DNA of 64,000 bases from Pelobates cultripes (Eukaryota > Chordata > Amphibia > Anura > Pelobatidae): assembly GCA_933207985.1 (NCBI GenBank), contig OW240913.1:261736783-261800782 (forward strand), read 5' to 3'. The notes beneath the pieces are model-generated. The model ran no database searches, was not told where the DNA came from, and worked only from the letters and a program-made list of their open reading frames with translations. A program made the translations under genes and the position numbers. This document shows, in pieces, positions 12,061 to 22,530 of this stretch (position 1 is the first letter of the stretch; every line of letters starts with the position of its first letter).

Positions 12061-13560
12061 GTGGCCACATCTTTTAGAGGGTTCCAAGGACCCTTTTTTG
12101 ATCATTACTGATCACAAAAATCTGGCTTACATAGGAGATGCCAAGCGATTATCTTCTAGACAAGCTAGGTGGTCTCTATATCTTACTCGCTTTAATTTTC
12201 TTATCACTTATAGACCTGGTTCTAAAAATGTCAAGGCTGACGCCTTGTCCAGGCAGTTTGATACTGGGGCTATACTAGAGCAAGAAACATCCCATATCAT
12301 TCTACCGGAATGTATTATTGCATCCACTGTCCTTTCATTGTCCTCTCCACTGCTTGGCTCCATAATGGAGGCTCATTCTCAGGCGCCCTGCGGTAAACCT
12401 CAGACAAATTGTTCGTTCCATTGGGGGAAAGGGTTAATATCATGAAGGTATTTCATGACAATGTGTCTGCTGGTCACCCAGTTATTAATAAATCCACTTC
12501 TGCTATCATGAGATCATTCTGGTGGGATACCCTCAGGAAGTATGTTAAGGAGTATGTGCAGGCTTGTTCTGTTTGTGCGGTTTCCAAAGTACCTCATAAA
12601 CTCCCTTTTGGCTTGTTGCAACCTCTTCCCATTCCTGAGGTCCCATGGTCCCACTTGTCCATGGATTTCATTGTTGAACTTCCAAGTTCTAATGGATATA
12701 CCACTATTCTCATGGTTGTGGACCGTTTTTCTAAAATGGGTCATTTTATTCCACTCAAGAAATTGCCATCATCTCAAGACCTGGTACTAATTTTTATATG
12801 AGAAATTGTCCGTCTGCATAGCATTCCTCACAATATAGTATCGGATAGAGGTTCTCAGTTTGTTTCCCGGTTCTGAAGGGCTTTCAATAAACAATTGGGG
12901 ATTGAATTGTTGTTTTCATCCTCTTACCACCCCCAGACTTATGGTACAGCTGAGAGGGCTATTCAGTCCTTAGAATTGTATTTGTGTTGTTTCGTTAATA
13001 GCACTCAAGACAATTGGTCCGAATTACTACCATGGGCCGAGTTTGACTCCTCCGGACATAGCCCATTTTTTGTTAATAATGGCACACATCCCACTGTTCT
13101 CCCGGCTGTTTTTTCTTACGCGGCTATTCCTGCATTGGATGACCATCTTGCTTCCATTCGTGATACCTGGATTAAAGTTCACTCGGCTCTGGGAACTGCT
13201 GCTGACCGTTTCAAGAATTATTCTGATGCACGTCGAGGTGCCAACCCTGTTTACCAAGTGGGTGAGAGGGTTTGGTTATCTTCTCATAACATCAGGCTCA
13301 AAGTCCCTAGCATGAAATTTGCTTATTTGTAATAAATATATTGTCCCGTGTGTCCCTCCTCCTCCTTTAGTTGTTTCTGGACAGGAGGAGTATGAGGTCT
13401 CCATCATAATGGATTCAAGTTTTCTCGGGGCACTGCACAGTACTTGGTGGATTGGAAAGGTTATGGACCAGCCGATCGTTCTTGGGTTCCGGCATCTGAT
13501 ATACATGCTGGGCGCAAGATTCGCTATTTTCACGCCAAGTTCCTCTTAAACCAGGTCCTG
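12061..13560 (+). pseudogene. pol: gypsy pol, 3' part: RNase H end, integrase, chromodomain
   Basis: Resumes with RNase H ([18 protein letters not shown], then [10 protein letters not shown], about 12098-12260). Integrase follows in 12409-13332: an HHCC-type zinc region ending CSVC (about 12570), the core SMDFIVELPSSNGY with the first Asp (about 12660), a second-Asp block at about 12841-12855 lying past a stop near 12800, and YHPQTYGTAERAIQSLE with the third acidic residue (about 12925). Past a further break near 13330, 13385-13550 resembles a chromodomain ([10 protein letters not shown], then WKGYG and WVPASDI in the +1 frame). Chromodomains at the integrase end define chromoviruses and are thought to steer integration to modified histones. 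Several stops and shifts make it inactive. Confidence 0.88.
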
Positions 13561-13581
13561 CCAGCCCGGTGGGCGTTCTTC

Positions 13582-13590
13582 AGGTGGGGG
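13582..13590 (+). other. polypurine tract before 3' LTR
   Basis: AGGTGGGGG ends three bases before the 3' LTR. This is the expected position of the plus-strand primer. Confidence 0.65.
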
Positions 13591-13593
13591 TAA

Positions 13594-14023
13594 TGTCATG
13601 TATTCATCCACACATAAAAATGTGGTTAATGGCATTTACTGTTCTGACAGGAAAAGTTGTGCCAAGCAACATTAGTGTCCTGACAGGAAAAGTTGTGCCG
13701 AGCAGCAATCAAATCCACAGGAGGGTTTGTGCTGAGCAGCAATCATACAAGTGGGAACCTGGTAACTGCCTTTGAGGTCAAAGGCCGGTTACAGCCAATC
13801 AGTTCCACAGTAGGGGTGTTTAGGCCCAGTTCTTCTCTTGCTCAGTGCCCTGTCGTGGTTTCCCTTGTGGATGTCCAAGAGCATGTTATTGATTCTGGTT
13901 ATTCTGGTTATTTGACTTTGGCATTGATTTTGACTTTCCAGTTTTCTGGCATCCCTGACCCCTGGCTTTTCCTTATCGTTGTATCTCTTTCTGTGTCCCT
14001 TGACTTCGCCTATTCCTGATTAT
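13594..14023 (+). repeat. 3' LTR of gypsy copy 1, left part
   Basis: Starts TGTCATGTATTCATCC and is co-linear with the 5' LTR to position 14023, where the fold-back hAT is inserted. Contains GCCAATCAG (CCAAT box, about 13793). A GTGTTTAGG remnant stands in place of the TATA motif, which suggests promoter decay here. Confidence 0.9.
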
Positions 14024-14044
14024 TAGGCATGTGCATGGGAAAAA

Positions 14045-14255
14045 ATTTCGGTTCGGTTCGGCATTCCGAAATTCGGGACTTCTGCAATTCGGCACTTCGA
14101 CACTTCGGAACTTCGACACTTCAACACTTCAGAACTTCTGAACTTCGGCACTTCGACACTTCAGAACTTCTGAACTTCGGAAATTCGGTAATTTCGGAAC
14201 TTCGGGACCTCGGCAATTCGGCAACTTCGGCACTTCGGGACTTCGGAACTTCTCT
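14045..14255. repeat. short tandem array of AACTTCGG-type units
   Basis: About 9-bp units (CACTTCGAC, AACTTCGGC and variants). It is present only near the left end of the fold-back element; the right end keeps a few scattered copies, so the array expanded on one side. Confidence 0.8.
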
Positions 14256-14459
14256 TGCAGCTGCTTGGTAGATAACTCCCTAATTCCCACGGTATTAGGG
14301 AGTTATCTACCAAAAGGCTGAAAGACCTAAATTTTGTCTTTCAGACAAATTTACTAATACTAAGTAAAGATTAATTAGTATTATTAAATTATTCCCCTAC
14401 TCGCTATACTGCGAGTAGGGGCATCTCTAGTAAATAATCTCTAGTAAAAAAAAAAAAAA

Positions 14460-14890
14460 ACTAAAGGGGGCCTGTTGCCCCCCAGACCCCCACCCCTGAG
14501 CAGCGGGTGGGGGCCCTAAATTAGAATAAGAGGGGGGACCTACTGCCCCCCCGCCCCCACCCGTGAGCAGCAGGTGGGGGCCCTAAAATAAAATAATGGA
14601 GGGGACCTATTGTATTCCCCCCCTGGCCCCCATCCCTGAGCGGTGGATGGGGGCCCTAAAAACTAATTAGGGGGGCACCTAATGTCCTCCCCCCTGGCAC
14701 CCACCCCTGAGAGGTGGGTGGGGGCCCTACATTAGAATGAGGGGGTGGGACCTAGTGTCCTCCGCCCTGGCTCACACCCCTGAGGGGTGGTGGGGGCCCT
14801 AAATACTAATTAGGGGGGGACCTAATGTCCTCCCCCCTGGCCCCCACCCCTGAGCGGCGGGGGGGGGACCATAAATAAAAATTAACCCCC
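14460..14890. repeat. left arm, inverted GC-rich ~72-bp repeats
   Basis: About six units with CCCCCACCCCTGAGCGG and GGGTGGGGGCCCTAAA. Each unit is itself a hairpin, and the array is the reverse complement of the right arm. Confidence 0.85.
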
Positions 14891-15056
14891 CCTCCCCAGG
14901 TGACTAGGGGTCCCCAAACCCCTAGTCACCCCCTCCCCAAAAATTTTTACCCCTACCTACTCTCCTCACCCTAAAAATAGTGAGGGGGGACAATTAGCTA
15001 AACCTGTTAAAGGTAAATGTAGAGACTGACAGGTAAGTCTCTTCATTTACCTGTCA

Positions 15057-15170
15057 GAGCACTCTGATTGGTTGGCTTAAACCCACCAATCAGTGTGCTC
15101 CGAGCCTAATTGCAGGGCGGGTCAAGGCTTTATAAGCCTTCCCCCGCCCTACAGAGCTCAGTCTGCGTGG
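15057..15170 (+). promoter_or_regulatory. promoter-like core of fold-back element
   Basis: Contains in order GATTGGT (15066-15072) and ACCAATC (15084-15090), two CCAAT boxes facing each other in a hairpin; GGGCGGG (15115-15121), a GC box; and GGCTTTATAAGCC (15126-15138), a TATA box that is also a hairpin. Downstream, AATGGTAAGT near 15304-15313 resembles a splice donor. The spacing looks like an RNA polymerase II promoter. Activity is an inference. Confidence 0.45.
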
Positions 15171-15439
15171 AGCCCTCGCCGGGTGAAAATTGATTTTTTT
15201 TTTTGCTCTTTTTTTTTTTTTAAATTGCGTCGGTTATTATGGCTTTTTATTTGGCCTTTTTTGGGGCAGAAAAAAAAAGATTTTAGAAGAAAGAAAAAAT
15301 CAAATGGTAAGTTTATTTGTATTTTTTAACAGGTTTAGCTAATGGTCCCCTTCACTACTTTTAGGGTGAGGGGGGTAGGTAGGGGTTAATTTTTGGGGTG
15401 AGAGGATGACTAGGGGTTTGGGGACCCCTAGTCACCTGG

Positions 15440-16850
15440 GGAGGGGGGTTAATTTTTATTTAGGGCCCCCATCTGCTGCTCAGGGGTGGCGGCCAGGGGG
15501 AAGGACATTAGGTGGCCCCCCTAATTAGTCCCCCCCATAATGAGTATTTAGGGCCCCCATCCACCGCTCAGGGGTGGGAGCCAGGGGGGAGGACACTAGG
15601 TGTCCCCCCTCCTTCTAATGTAGGGCCCCCACCCACCGCTCAGGGGTGGGGGCCAAGGAGGAGGACAGTAGGTCCCCCCCTCATTCTAATTTAGGGCCCC
15701 CACCCATCGCTCAGGGGTGAGGACATTAAGTCCCCCCCTAATTAGTATTTAGGGCCCCCACCCACCGCTCATGGGTGGGGGTCAGGGGGGAGGACATTAG
15801 GTCCCCCAATTAGTTTTTAGGGCCCCCACCAACCGCTCAGGGTTAGGGGCCAGGGGGGAGGACATTAGGTTCCCCCAATTAGTTTTTAGGGCCCCCACCC
15901 ACTGCTCAGGGGTGGGGGCCAGGGGTGGGGCACTAGGTTCCCCCCCATTCTAATGTAGGGCTCCCACCCACCGCTCAGGGGTGGGGGCCAAGGGGGAGGC
16001 AGTAGGTCCCCCCCTCATTCTAATTTAGGGCCCCCACCCATCGCTCAGGGGTGGGGCCAGGGGGGAGGACATTAAGTCCCCCCAATTAGTATTTAGGGCC
16101 CCCACCCACCACTCAGGGGTGGGGGCCAGGGGGAGGACATTAGGTCCCCCCCAATTAGTTTTTAGGGCTCCCACCCACCGCTCAGGGGTGGAGGCCAGGG
16201 GGGAGGACATTAGGCCCCCCTCCTCATTCTAATTTAGAACCCCCACCCACCGCTCAGGGGTGGGGACCGGGGGGAGGACAATAGGTCCCACTCTTATTTT
16301 AATTTAGGGCCCCTACCCACCACTAATGGGTGGGGGTCAGGGAGGAGGACATTAGGTCCCCCCCAATTCGTTTTTAGGGCCCCCACCCACCGCTCAGGGG
16401 TGGAGGCCAGGGGGGAGGACATTAGGCCCCCCTCCTCATTCTAATTTAGAACCCCCACCCACCGCTCAGGGGTGGGGACCGGGGGGAGGACAATAGGTCC
16501 CACTCTTATTTTAATTTAGGGCCCCTACCCACCACTAATGGGTGGGGGTCAGGGAGGAGGACATTAGGTCCCCCCCAATTCGTTTTTAGGGCCCCCACCC
16601 ACCGCTCAGGGGTGGAGGCCAGGGGGGAGGACATTAGGCCCCCCTCCTCATTCTAATTTAGAACCCCCACCCACCGCTCAGGGGTGGGGACCGGGGGGAG
16701 GACAATAGGTCCCACTCTTATTTTAATTTAGGGCCCCTACCCACCGCTAATGGGTGGGGGCCAGGGGGAGGACAATAGGTCCCCCCTTTTTTACTTTAGG
16801 GCCCCCATCCGCTGTTCGGGGGGGCAATAGGTCCCCCTTTCAGGTTAGAA
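15440..16850. repeat. right arm, GC-rich ~71-bp repeats with higher-order structure
   Basis: About 19 units of AGGGCCCCCACCCACCGCTC then AGGGGTGGGGGCCAGGGGGG. From about 16209 a three-unit block repeats with a 212-213-bp period (TTAGGCCCCCCTCCTCATTC near 16209, 16421 and 16634), a higher-order repeat. Runs of four or more G-tracts per unit could form quadruplexes. Confidence 0.9.
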
Positions 16851-16974
16851 GCCCCCCACTCGCACGGCACGGGTGGGGCTTGGGAGGGGGGGGAACGTGT
16901 TTTTTTTCGAATGTCCGAATTGCCCGAAATTCATCCAAATTCATATCTGGACCGAAACGAATTGCACATGTCTA

Positions 16975-17065
16975 CTGACTATATTTTTTGGTACGTTAGT
17001 CCAGCCATTCTAAGGTCCAGTATACGTTACCTATCAGTCATCTGTGTTACACAATTCTAAGTGCT
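16975..17065 (+). repeat. 3' LTR of gypsy copy 1, right part (truncated)
   Basis: Continues the LTR after the hAT duplication (TTGGTACGTTAGTCCAGCC) to about GTGCTTGG near 17065, where similarity to the other LTRs ends. The final ~35 bp, including TGACA, are absent. Confidence 0.85.
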
Positions 17066-18786
17066 TGGTCCCTTGTTAACTGTTTCAACAGCGGAAACCA
17101 AGGGCGACATGGCCAGAAGGGAATTACAGCCATCACCTTGCAATGTTCTTTAGAGATCTTTCTCAGAACAGTGTGGATGAGTGGAAATGGAGGAAAGATG
17201 TAGGCTAAATCGAAATCCCATCTGATTGATAGTGCATCCTGAGCAAACGCCTTCGGATGGTATCTCCTCAAAACAAAGCATGGGACCTGAGTGTTCTGCG
17301 CAGTCGCCATGAGGTCCACTTGGGGAAGACCCCACTTCTGGACCAATAGTGTGAAGATCATCTTCGAAAGTTGGCATTCCGATGCTTCTATCAGGAATTC
17401 TCTTTCCCTGGGAGATAGATAGCACACAGGCCCTCCACATGTGTTTGTGCCCAGGTCATAATGGGAAGAATTTCCCTCATCAGGGCTACACTCCTCATCC
17501 CTTCTTGATGACTTATATAGGCAGCAGCCGCTTTGTTGTCCACTCTCAATTTGATCCAGGAATGCTGGATGATGTGTTGGAAATGAAGAAGTGCAAGAAA
17601 AGTAGCTCTCAGTTCCCTGATGTTGGAGGGTAAGCATTGGGAACTGCTTTTGCTTGAAAAAATAGATTCCCTAAATGGGCACCCCAACCGAACTGACTGG
17701 CATCCGTTGTGATGACCACCCAATCTATTTCCGTCAAGGGAAACCCTCGGGATATGTTCTCCCATGACATCCACCAAAGGAGCCTCCTTTTTAGAAGAAA
17801 AGGAATGCGGACCAATCCCTTGAACTGGTCCTGAAATTCTTCAGGAAAAAATGTTGAAGAGGGCAAAGGTTCCATTGCGCCCATCTGACAAGCTCTATTG
17901 TGGAGGAAAGAGTTCCTAGAAGTCTCATGAATTCTCTCACCGAGGCTAAAGTCTTCAGACTGAAGCACCTTATATGATCTTGAAGTATGATCTTGCTTTT
18001 GTGTGCGAGGGATACTAGTGCTGTGTTGGTGTTAAAATTTGCTCCCAAGAATACCAGTTCTCTTGTTGGATGCAATTGACTCTTTTCGTGGTTGATGAGC
18101 CACCCAAAGTGAGAGAGAGTGTCAAGGACTAGCTGTCTTTGTTGAAGCATGGACTTTAAGCCTGGAGCCACTACCAGGATGTTGTCCAGGTAGTGAAAAA
18201 CAACTACACCTTCTTTCCTGATTAGAGCAATGATGGTGACCAGAATCTTTGAGAAGGTCCTTGGGGCTGTACTTATCCCCAAGGGAGGAGCCTGCAATTG
18301 AAAGTGTTCCTTCCGGACACAAAATCTGAGAAACTTCTGGTGCTTGACCGTGATAGGGACATAAAAATATGCATCCCTTAGGTCTACCGAGATTAACCAA
18401 TCCTTGTGATGAACGATGGAACAAGTCTTCTTACTCTCAGGGAAAGGTTGAGCTGGTGGAGATCTAAGATAGGTCTCCATTTCCCTCCTGGTTTCTTGAC
18501 TAAAAATAGGGAAGAATAATATCCCTGGAACCTTTCTACCACAGGCACCAGAATGATGATCTCTTCTAGAAGAAGATTGCTGGCATAAAGAGTTAAGACC
18601 TTTCTTTTCTGCCTGTTGGTAGGAAGCCTTGTTCGGATGAACCCTGGTGGAGGAGGAAATTCTTCGAATTCCAGATGATATCCTCTGGTAATTATGGATT
18701 TCACCCGTGCATCTGGAATGATTTCCCAGGCCCTCTGGAAGAATGACAGACGTGCTCCCACTCAAGATACCTGAAGTAAGCCACCT
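17066..18786 (-). pseudogene. pol: DIRS-like reverse transcriptase and RNase H
   Basis: RT motifs: LISVDLRDAYFYVPITVKHQ, QAPPLGISTAPRTFSKILV, and FHYLDNILVVAPGLK, where the usual YLDD is YLDN. RNase H: VITTDASQFGWGAHLG (about 17690), NIRELRATFLALLHFQ, VDNKAAAAYISHQEG, then the post-RNase-H block LPQVDLMATAQNTQVPCFV and RWDFDLAYIFPPFPLIHTVL, characteristic of DIRS/Ngaro proteins. Frameshifts are at about 18400, 17900 and 17400. It is cut off at 17066. Confidence 0.85.
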
Positions 18787-20210
18787 TCAGAATTGCTTGT
18801 TGAGGCGAAAGGAAGAAGTCTGCGTCTTGTTCCTAAAAGACTTAACGTTCTGACCACTCTTCCAATTAGAATGCCTAGTGTATTCTCTGCCCAGTCTGTA
18901 GGTTTTACTTTCCCTAAAATAACCTTGATCCCTGAAAGGCCTACGGTCAAGATGAGGTCTCTTAGGACGTCTATCCTGTGGCAGCATGACCTGTTTAACA
19001 TCAGCATCTTTTTTAATAGCTTCATCCAGTGGTTTTCCAAAAAGCACATCTCCCATAAAAGGGAGGGTACACAAATTATTTTTAGAGGAAAGGTCTGCTC
19101 CCCAGGATCTTAGCCAAAGTGACAAATCTGGCAGTGACAGAATGAGCCATAACCTCAGAGAGAATTCTAATAAGATCCATAGAGGATTCCAAAAGCCAGT
19201 CACTGGCGAGTTTAATATCCCTTAAGGATTCTGCCATCTGACGTCTGCTTACCCCTCCATCCAGGTCTTCTTCCAAATCTAGAATCCAGGAATGCAAGGC
19301 TCTGGATAAAGCTGAAATGGATACAGTCGGACGGCATCCTAGTCCTGCTGTCATAAAGACCTTAGATAGAACAGTATCTATCCTTTTATCCATTAGTTCC
19401 TTTAGGGAAGCATTGCTATCAATTGGAAGCGTGGATCTTTTTGCTACCTTAATGATAGGAGCATCTATTTTTGGGACAGCTATCCACATTCTAGAATCCA
19501 CCTCCTTAATCGGATACAACTTAGAAAGTCTTCCTTGACTAGTAATTATTTTACCTGAATTATACCACTCGGTCCACATCAGGTCTTTAATAGAGCTGTG
19601 AGCCGGGAAGGAAGGCCTTCTCTTGTGTAAATCACCAAAGTGTCTGTCAGAAGCTGAACATTCCTTGACCTCAGGTAAATCTAATTTTCTTCTGACCGCC
19701 ATAATCAAATGCTCCATAGCTTTGGAGCTTTGGAGTCCAAGGAGCACGGCTGTTCCATAAATTCCTCCTCACTGGATGAGATTGGTTCCAATTCCAGGGA
19801 GCCCAAAGCCTGTCTGAAGTGATCATCAGGCTGATCTGAATCCATGCCAAAAGTTTCACATCTTGGTCTTTTACCTCTATTGGATTCTGCAATTCCCTCC
19901 ACCACCGCCTGCTTAATCCAATAAGCAATATCCTTGGCTGGAGAGGTAGAGGCTTGTGGTGACTTCTGATGTTCAGACTCTCCTGCAACCATGGCTAAGC
20001 ATTTTCTGCACAGGCAGGCTGCTGGTTTTTCCCTTCTCCTAGATGGAGATCTGGGGCCGGACCGGTCTTGAGGGCTGTAAAACACAGAAGTCATAGGGCT
20101 GTACCCTCCATGCATTCTTTTTATTATTGAGAAAATAAAGGAAAAATTGTTGCTCACCTATGACCTATTGCAGATCTTGTTGATTTTGCAGAAGGAGATG
20201 ATGGATCCAT
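18787..20210 (-). pseudogene. gag: DIRS-like gag
   Basis: A first short exon would run 20210-20158 (MDPSSPSAKSTRSAIGHR). It ends at a donor-like GTGAGC and, after 83 bp ending TTTTACAG, joins in frame to SPQDRSGPRSPSRRREKP. Next come CLCRKCLAM, a small Cys cluster, and an acidic stretch (SSSEEEF). After a frameshift near 19740 the conserved region reads RMWIAVPKIDAPIIKVAKRS, SNASLKELMDKRIDTVLSKV and SALSRALHSWILDLEEDLD. A second shift near 19130 leads into LPFMGDVLFGKPLDEAIKK and an Arg-rich tail ending at 18787. These blocks are typical of DIRS-type gag. Two shifts make it inactive. Confidence 0.78.
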
Positions 20211-20340
20211 ACTGGTTGTGGGGCTAAGAACATTAAAAAGGTAATGCACCCTTAATCCAAATACCTGGATCATTAGATAAAGATAAAGGTAAAGTTCTTA
20301 CCTGCAGAGCTTCAGAAACAGCCTAGTAGAGCACTGTGTT

Positions 20341-20419
20341 TTAAAAGGGAAGAGAAACAAGCATTTTTTTCTAAATTACTTTTTTTTGTTAACACGTATT
20401 TATAAATAAGTTTATTAAA

Positions 20420-20461
<42 letters not shown>

Positions 20462-20940
20462 TCTGCTTACTATCTTTATAAATCCATTTTATACAAACAA
20501 AAAAACATTACTTTTGCTACAAAAATCCGAGCTGTTAGCAAAATAGTGCAATCAGGTAATAAAATCTGTATTAAAGTGTTCTTTATACTCCAAGACTGAG
20601 CCAAAATCCTACTAATGTTAAAATCTTTCTAAGAGCTGTGAACAAAACAGCATCCTATGCAGTCAGATAGTGACATCAGTAGTAAAGTATTCATTTTACT
20701 TTAAGACTAAGGCATTTATGTTAAAATCTTTCTAAGAGTTTTGTAAAACATAGCATCCTTTGCAGTGAGTAACTGAGATCTGTTTCAAAGTGTTCAAATC
20801 CTTTTGCTCCAATACTGACTCGAAAATCATGATTAAGTTAAGTTCTTTCTAAGAGCTTAATAAAAATCAGCATCCTTTTGAAGTCAGGTAGTGAGATCTG
20901 GGATTCTTTGATCAGTGGGAGCATAGTTCAGTAGCAGGGT
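20341..20940. repeat. AT run and ~110-bp tandem repeat
   Basis: TATATA run at 20430-20458. Then four imperfect ~104-119-bp units between about 20530 and 20920, marked by CAGGTAATAAAATCTG (20553), CAGATAGTGACATCAG (20662), GAGTAACTGAGATCTG (20766) and CAGGTAGTGAGATCTG (20885), each with a TTCTAAGAG block. No coding potential. Confidence 0.75.
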
Positions 20941-20949
20941 CTCTGCGCC

Positions 20950-21582
20950 CCCCTTCTCTGGACACGTAGGTTCATGCGGGGTGGGATGCTGACCCTGTTT
21001 CTTCTTCTGGGGATAATGGGGTGTCTGTCCCGGGGGACGGGACGGTTATGGCCCCAGCCCCTATGGTGTCCGCATCTCCCTCCTCCACCTCGGATCAGTA
21101 GCGGGGTTGCCTACGGTCAGCCAAGTGTGGAGATTGCGCTGGCCGCCCATGGAGCAGCCTACATGTGTTGGTTGGGCCCTCTCGGGTTACATTTGCACAA
21201 GGAAGTCCGGGAAAATATTTGGAAAGGGGAGTCTGGGTGAAACAATCCAGAAGGATTTGGCCGAGTTATGGCTTAAGTTCCTGAAACTTTGTATTGTTTT
21301 GTCTGAGGTATGAGGTGCTGTCCCGGAATTATTGGAGGGGTGCGAGGGATCCTAGGGTGCTTGAGTGGAGTAGGATCAAGCTAAACAAACGGCTGTCTAA
21401 ATTTGTTACGGGAATGCAAGGGGCTCACTGTGAATCACTGCATCTTCTAGCAAAATGCAGCTATGTATTTTATGGGTGATGGGGTCCACCCTACAGAGGT
21501 GGCACTTGATTTGTTCAATTTGGCATTAAAGGATGCATTGGATGAGGCCATGGCTCTGGTGTTGGGGCGGACTCACTGATTT
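20950..21582 (+). pseudogene. SGNH-hydrolase-like domain relic of a Ngaro element
   Basis: Broken frames read GYICTRKSGKIFGKG, then RNYWRGARDPRVLEWSRIKL, NKRLSKFVTGMQG, and, past a frameshift near 21470, YGDGVHPTEVALDLFNLALK. DGVHxxxxGxDxF with an upstream WRGAR block resembles the SGNH hydrolase domain carried by many vertebrate Ngaro retrotransposons. The catalytic Ser region is not recognisable. It lies directly before the split direct repeats, the expected order for a Ngaro 3' end. Confidence 0.6.
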
Positions 21583-21599
21583 AGGAGGTAAACCAGTGC

Positions 21600-22530
21600 G
21601 GCTTGTGGTGGTATATATGGCCCTTGTCAACCGGGGGTTGGACCAGTGGTCCATGGCATGTGGATGGGTAGGGCTGACCCTACCCTAATCTCAGGTATAG
21701 GTATAGATAACAGACGTGCCCACTGAGCCAATGATTGGCTAGTGGTTAGCATCATGAGAATTGAAGGCCCAGAAAGGCTTTGTGCTGGTTGGAATGAGGG
21801 AAGAGGGAAGCTCCCCAAATGATTGTTTTTGGTGGGCAAGGTGGCATATCAGTGACATATATATTTACTGAGTAAGTTTTGTATGTATGATGTTTATGTT
21901 ATAAAGTTGAAGTTTAAAGATTTATACATATTTATATATTTAATAAAGCTGTGGCCAATTTTCACCAAGTACGTCTGTGGTTTGATTATTTCAGGCAAGC
22001 AAGGTGGTTGGGGATCAGCAGTTTGGTTCACTGGTATATGCCCATACACAATACCCTTTACCTACGCACAAGATCCTGTGGAGTCAGGCAAGGCTTAGAC
22101 AGAACAGGCACAAGTGAGTGTGAGGGGGAGTGTATAGGATGGTGGGAGGAGGACTAGGGACAAGGGGTGTGACAGTATAAATAGGCTAAGTAGCCATCTT
22201 AATTATCAATTGGCAACAGCTTCCCGCCCTCCCTACCCTTTTTGTTTTCTTTTGATTTGTATTTGTTGTCTGTGTTTGTTTATTGTCACAACTTGGTGGT
22301 ATAATTCCCCTGTCAACTGGGGGTTGGACCAGCAGTCCGTGGAATGTGGATAGGTAGGGCTGATCCTCCCCTAACCTCAGGTACACGTATGGATGACAGA
22401 CGTGCCCACTAAGCCAATCAACAGCTAGTGGTTAGCATTATGAGAATGGAAGGCCAAGAAAGGCCTTGTGCTGATTGGGACAAGGGGGGAGGGCAGCTGC
22501 CCAAGTGATTGTTTTTGGTTGGCAAGGATA
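21600..22530 (+). repeat. Ngaro-type split direct repeats B1-A2-B2
   Basis: 21600-21845 and 22286-22530 are ~240-bp direct copies (both contain GGGGGTTGGACCAG, GATGACAGACGTGCCCAC-like and TTGTTTTTGGT blocks). They are separated by ~440 bp (A2) with AATAAAGCTGTGGCC near 21941-21955. The A1 copy that would sit at the element's 5' end is not in the window, so the element is 5' truncated. Confidence 0.6.

Larger units (their letters stand above)
14024..16974. mobile_element. fold-back hAT element, 2,951 bp, non-autonomous
   Basis: Ends TAGGCATGTGCA and TGCACATGTCTA are inverted repeats (one mismatch). The flanking 8-bp duplication is CTGATTAT (14016-14023) and CTGACTAT (16975-16982). Inside are a TTCGG-rich short tandem array (14045-14255), a left arm of GC-rich units (about 14340-15008), a 320-bp core (15009-15328), and a right arm (about 15329-16870) that is the reverse complement of the left arm with more repeat units. 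No transposase is encoded. The whole body can fold on itself. Confidence 0.88.
3778..17065 (+). mobile_element. Ty3/gypsy chromodomain retrotransposon (chromovirus), nested and defective
   Basis: Order: 5' LTR (3778-4308), gag, protease, reverse transcriptase, RNase H, integrase, chromodomain, purine tract, 3' LTR (13594 onward). It is a copy-and-paste retrotransposon with no envelope gene. RNase H is split by a 5,250-bp hAT at 6811-12060 and the 3' LTR by a second hAT at 14024-16974. The last ~35 bp of the 3' LTR are missing where DIRS-like sequence starts near 17066. Frameshifts, stops and altered active-site residues show it is dead. A sister copy on the minus strand lies at 24691-26950, and a solo LTR of the same family at 43394-43895. 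Confidence 0.9.
17066..20340 (-). mobile_element. DIRS-like tyrosine-recombinase retrotransposon, 3' truncated
   Basis: Minus-strand order: leader with a TTTTAAAAC box and possible small introns (20340-20075), gag, then reverse transcriptase/RNase H, cut at 17066. The methyltransferase and tyrosine recombinase expected further downstream are missing, as is the 3' inverted repeat. The junction with the gypsy LTR shows no target duplication, as expected for a truncation or rearrangement. Confidence 0.82.

Noticed and set aside
14460..16850. CRISPR-like regular repeats
   Set aside because: Units are contiguous tandem repeats without unique spacers, in a vertebrate genome, bounded by hAT ends.
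3778..17065. Endogenous retrovirus
   Set aside because: No envelope gene; the chromodomain-like integrase tail and gag type place it among Ty3/gypsy chromoviruses.
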